Below, piece after piece: positions 4,750 to 5,737 of a stretch of 5,737 nt of DNA. The DNA is taken from the NCBI GenBank assembly GCA_011322715.1, contig DRLX01000532.1:1-5737 (forward strand). The letters run 5' to 3'. Below the pieces are notes generated by a model. That model made no database searches. It had not been told where the DNA came from and worked only from the letters and a program-made list of their open reading frames with translations. Positions within the stretch are counted from its first letter, which is position 1. Every line of letters starts with the position of its first letter. The stretch is from Desulfobulbaceae bacterium. Its GTDB lineage: Bacteria; Desulfobacterota; Desulfobulbia; Desulfobulbales; Desulfobulbaceae. The position numbers and the translations under genes were made by a program.

Positions 4750-5737
4750 TCAATCCTGATCATTTTCCAGGAAAGCTATCGGTATGTTTTCTTCTATCCG
4801 ATCCAGGCGTACCCGAACCACCTGCCTGATTAGACGGGAAGGCCCGGCAAACTGCAGGGGAATATAATTTTCAGAAAATCCCTGCAACAGACCTGTTTTT
4901 TTATTTCGTCTCTCCACCAGTACCCTATGCTCTGTACCCAATCGGCGTCTGTAAAAATCTAATCGTTTTTGCTGGTCAAGTTCACGCAGTCTGCGTACCC
5001 GCTCATCTTTTATCCGGCCATGGACCTGGTCTTTAAAACCGGCTGCAGGAGTTCCCGGCCGTCTGGAATAGGGGAAAACGTGGAGATAACTGATCGGCAG
5101 CCCCTGCAGCAGGCGGAAGGTGTTTTCGGCCGCTTCCTCATCTTCACCGGGAAATCCTGCCAGCACGTCACAGCCGATGGCGGCATCGGGAAAGGCTGTG
5201 ATAATTTTTTCAATAACATGAACGAAAATTTCCACTGTGTACCGGCGGTTCATGCGGGTAAGGATCCGATCATCGCCGCTTTGCAGCGGGATGTGGAGAT
5301 GGGGCATGAAGTTGACGTTATCGGCCATCAGCGACACCAGCCGATCATTGACTTCCACGGGTTCAACGGAACTCAGCCGGATGCGCATCCCGGAAAATTT
5401 CTTACAGAGGCCGTCAAGCAGGGTATAGATGTCTTCGCCTTGGTCAAGATCAAGCCCGTACTTGCCCACATTGATCCCGGTAATGACCATCTCGCGGTAT
5501 CCCTGCTCCTGGAATAATTCCACCTGTTCAAAGACGGCATTTTTGGACAGGCTTCGACTGCGACCACGACTGTAGGGTACAATACAATACGAACAGAAGT
5601 TATTGCAGCCGTCCTGGATACGGAGATAACAGCGGGTTCGGCCCCTGAACCGTCGTACCGGCAGCCGGCAGATTTCCTTTTGCAGACTGATGTTGCCCGT
5701 CAGCATGATTATATCGGGTGGATCATCCATCAAGGCC
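4750..5737 (-). CDS. mtaB: tRNA methylthiotransferase MtaB-type (radical SAM), 5' end outside window
   Basis: Adds a methylthio group to C2 of N6-threonylcarbamoyladenosine at position 37 in tRNAs reading ANN codons, using S-adenosylmethionine and two 4Fe-4S clusters. The frame is open to the window edge. The TTG at 5733 and ATG at 5730 are internal, since the N-terminal methylthiotransferase domain with its three cluster cysteines must lie upstream. In the 328 visible residues the radical SAM motif is GCNNFCSYC (43-51; Cys 44, 48, 51), followed by IVPYSRGRSRS (52-62), RIRLSSVEP (118-126), HLHIPLQSGDDRIL (146-159), GCDVLAGFPGE (188-198) and HVFPYSRRPGTPA (219-231). A C-terminal TRAM-like RNA-binding segment follows at about 262-325. 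The IQDGCNNFC...PYSRGRSRS pattern separates MtaB from MiaB (GCDNFCTYC, PYTRG) and RimO. It is the upstream gene of the cinA-recA set, with a 158-base gap to cinA and no terminator in it. Confidence 0.93.
   Translation of the reverse strand, partial: ALMDDPPDIIMLTGNISLQKEICRLPVRRFRGRTRCYLRIQDGCNNFCSYCIVPYSRGRSRSLSKNAVFEQVELFQEQGYREMVITGINVGKYGLDLDQGEDIYTLLDGLCKKFSGMRIRLSSVEPVEVNDRLVSLMADNVNFMPHLHIPLQSGDDRILTRMNRRYTVEIFVHVIEKIITAFPDAAIGCDVLAGFPGEDEEAAENTFRLLQGLPISYLHVFPYSRRPGTPAAGFKDQVHGRIKDERVRRLRELDQQKRLDFYRRRLGTEHRVLVERRNKKTGLLQGFSENYIPLQFAGPSRLIRQVVRVRLDRIEENIPIAFLENDQD

Noticed and set aside
4969..5517. 182-codon open frame on the plus strand opposite mtaB
   Set aside because: It is antisense to the well-supported radical SAM gene and its protein shows no domain; treated as a shadow frame.
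5728..5733. TTG (5733) or ATG (5730) as the true start of the radical SAM gene
   Set aside because: The frame stays open to the window edge, there is no Shine-Dalgarno sequence visible, and a functional methylthiotransferase needs the N-terminal domain that would lie further upstream.

Overview
This window looks like ordinary chromosomal DNA from a Gram-negative anaerobe, most likely a Desulfobacterota (deltaproteobacterial) lineage such as the Desulfobulbales. That placement is an inference from the general look of the RecA, MtaB and GlpD proteins, the mtaB-cinA-recA gene order and a balanced base composition; no marker here proves it. There are five protein-coding genes, two of them cut by the window edges. 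I see no mobile element, CRISPR array, tRNA, rRNA or phage gene.

Left part, plus strand: positions 1-1071 hold the C-terminal two thirds of an FAD-dependent glycerol-3-phosphate dehydrogenase (GlpD type). A 288-base gap follows, rich in inverted repeats and holding candidate promoters. Then comes a complete Hsp20 small heat shock protein (1360-1839) with a strong Shine-Dalgarno sequence.

Centre: hsp20 converges on recA (1981-3045, minus strand). A 15-bp hairpin at 1866-1899 separates them. It has a U-rich tail only when read on the minus strand, so it is primarily the recA terminator, with weaker activity expected for hsp20.

Right part, minus strand: transcription runs mtaB (tRNA methylthiotransferase, 5' end outside the window) -> cinA (complete) -> recA. 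The gaps are about 158 bases (mtaB-cinA) and 295 bases (cinA-recA). The three genes are co-oriented, but the gaps are long enough for separate promoters. No recX follows recA.

Functionally this is a housekeeping and stress neighbourhood: respiratory glycerol-3-phosphate oxidation, protein aggregation control, DNA recombination and repair, NMN/damaged-nucleotide salvage (CinA) and tRNA modification (MtaB). I found no convincing undescribed system. The points most worth a second look are the structured leader of hsp20 and the uncertain cinA start, where a hairpin covers an alternative initiation site.
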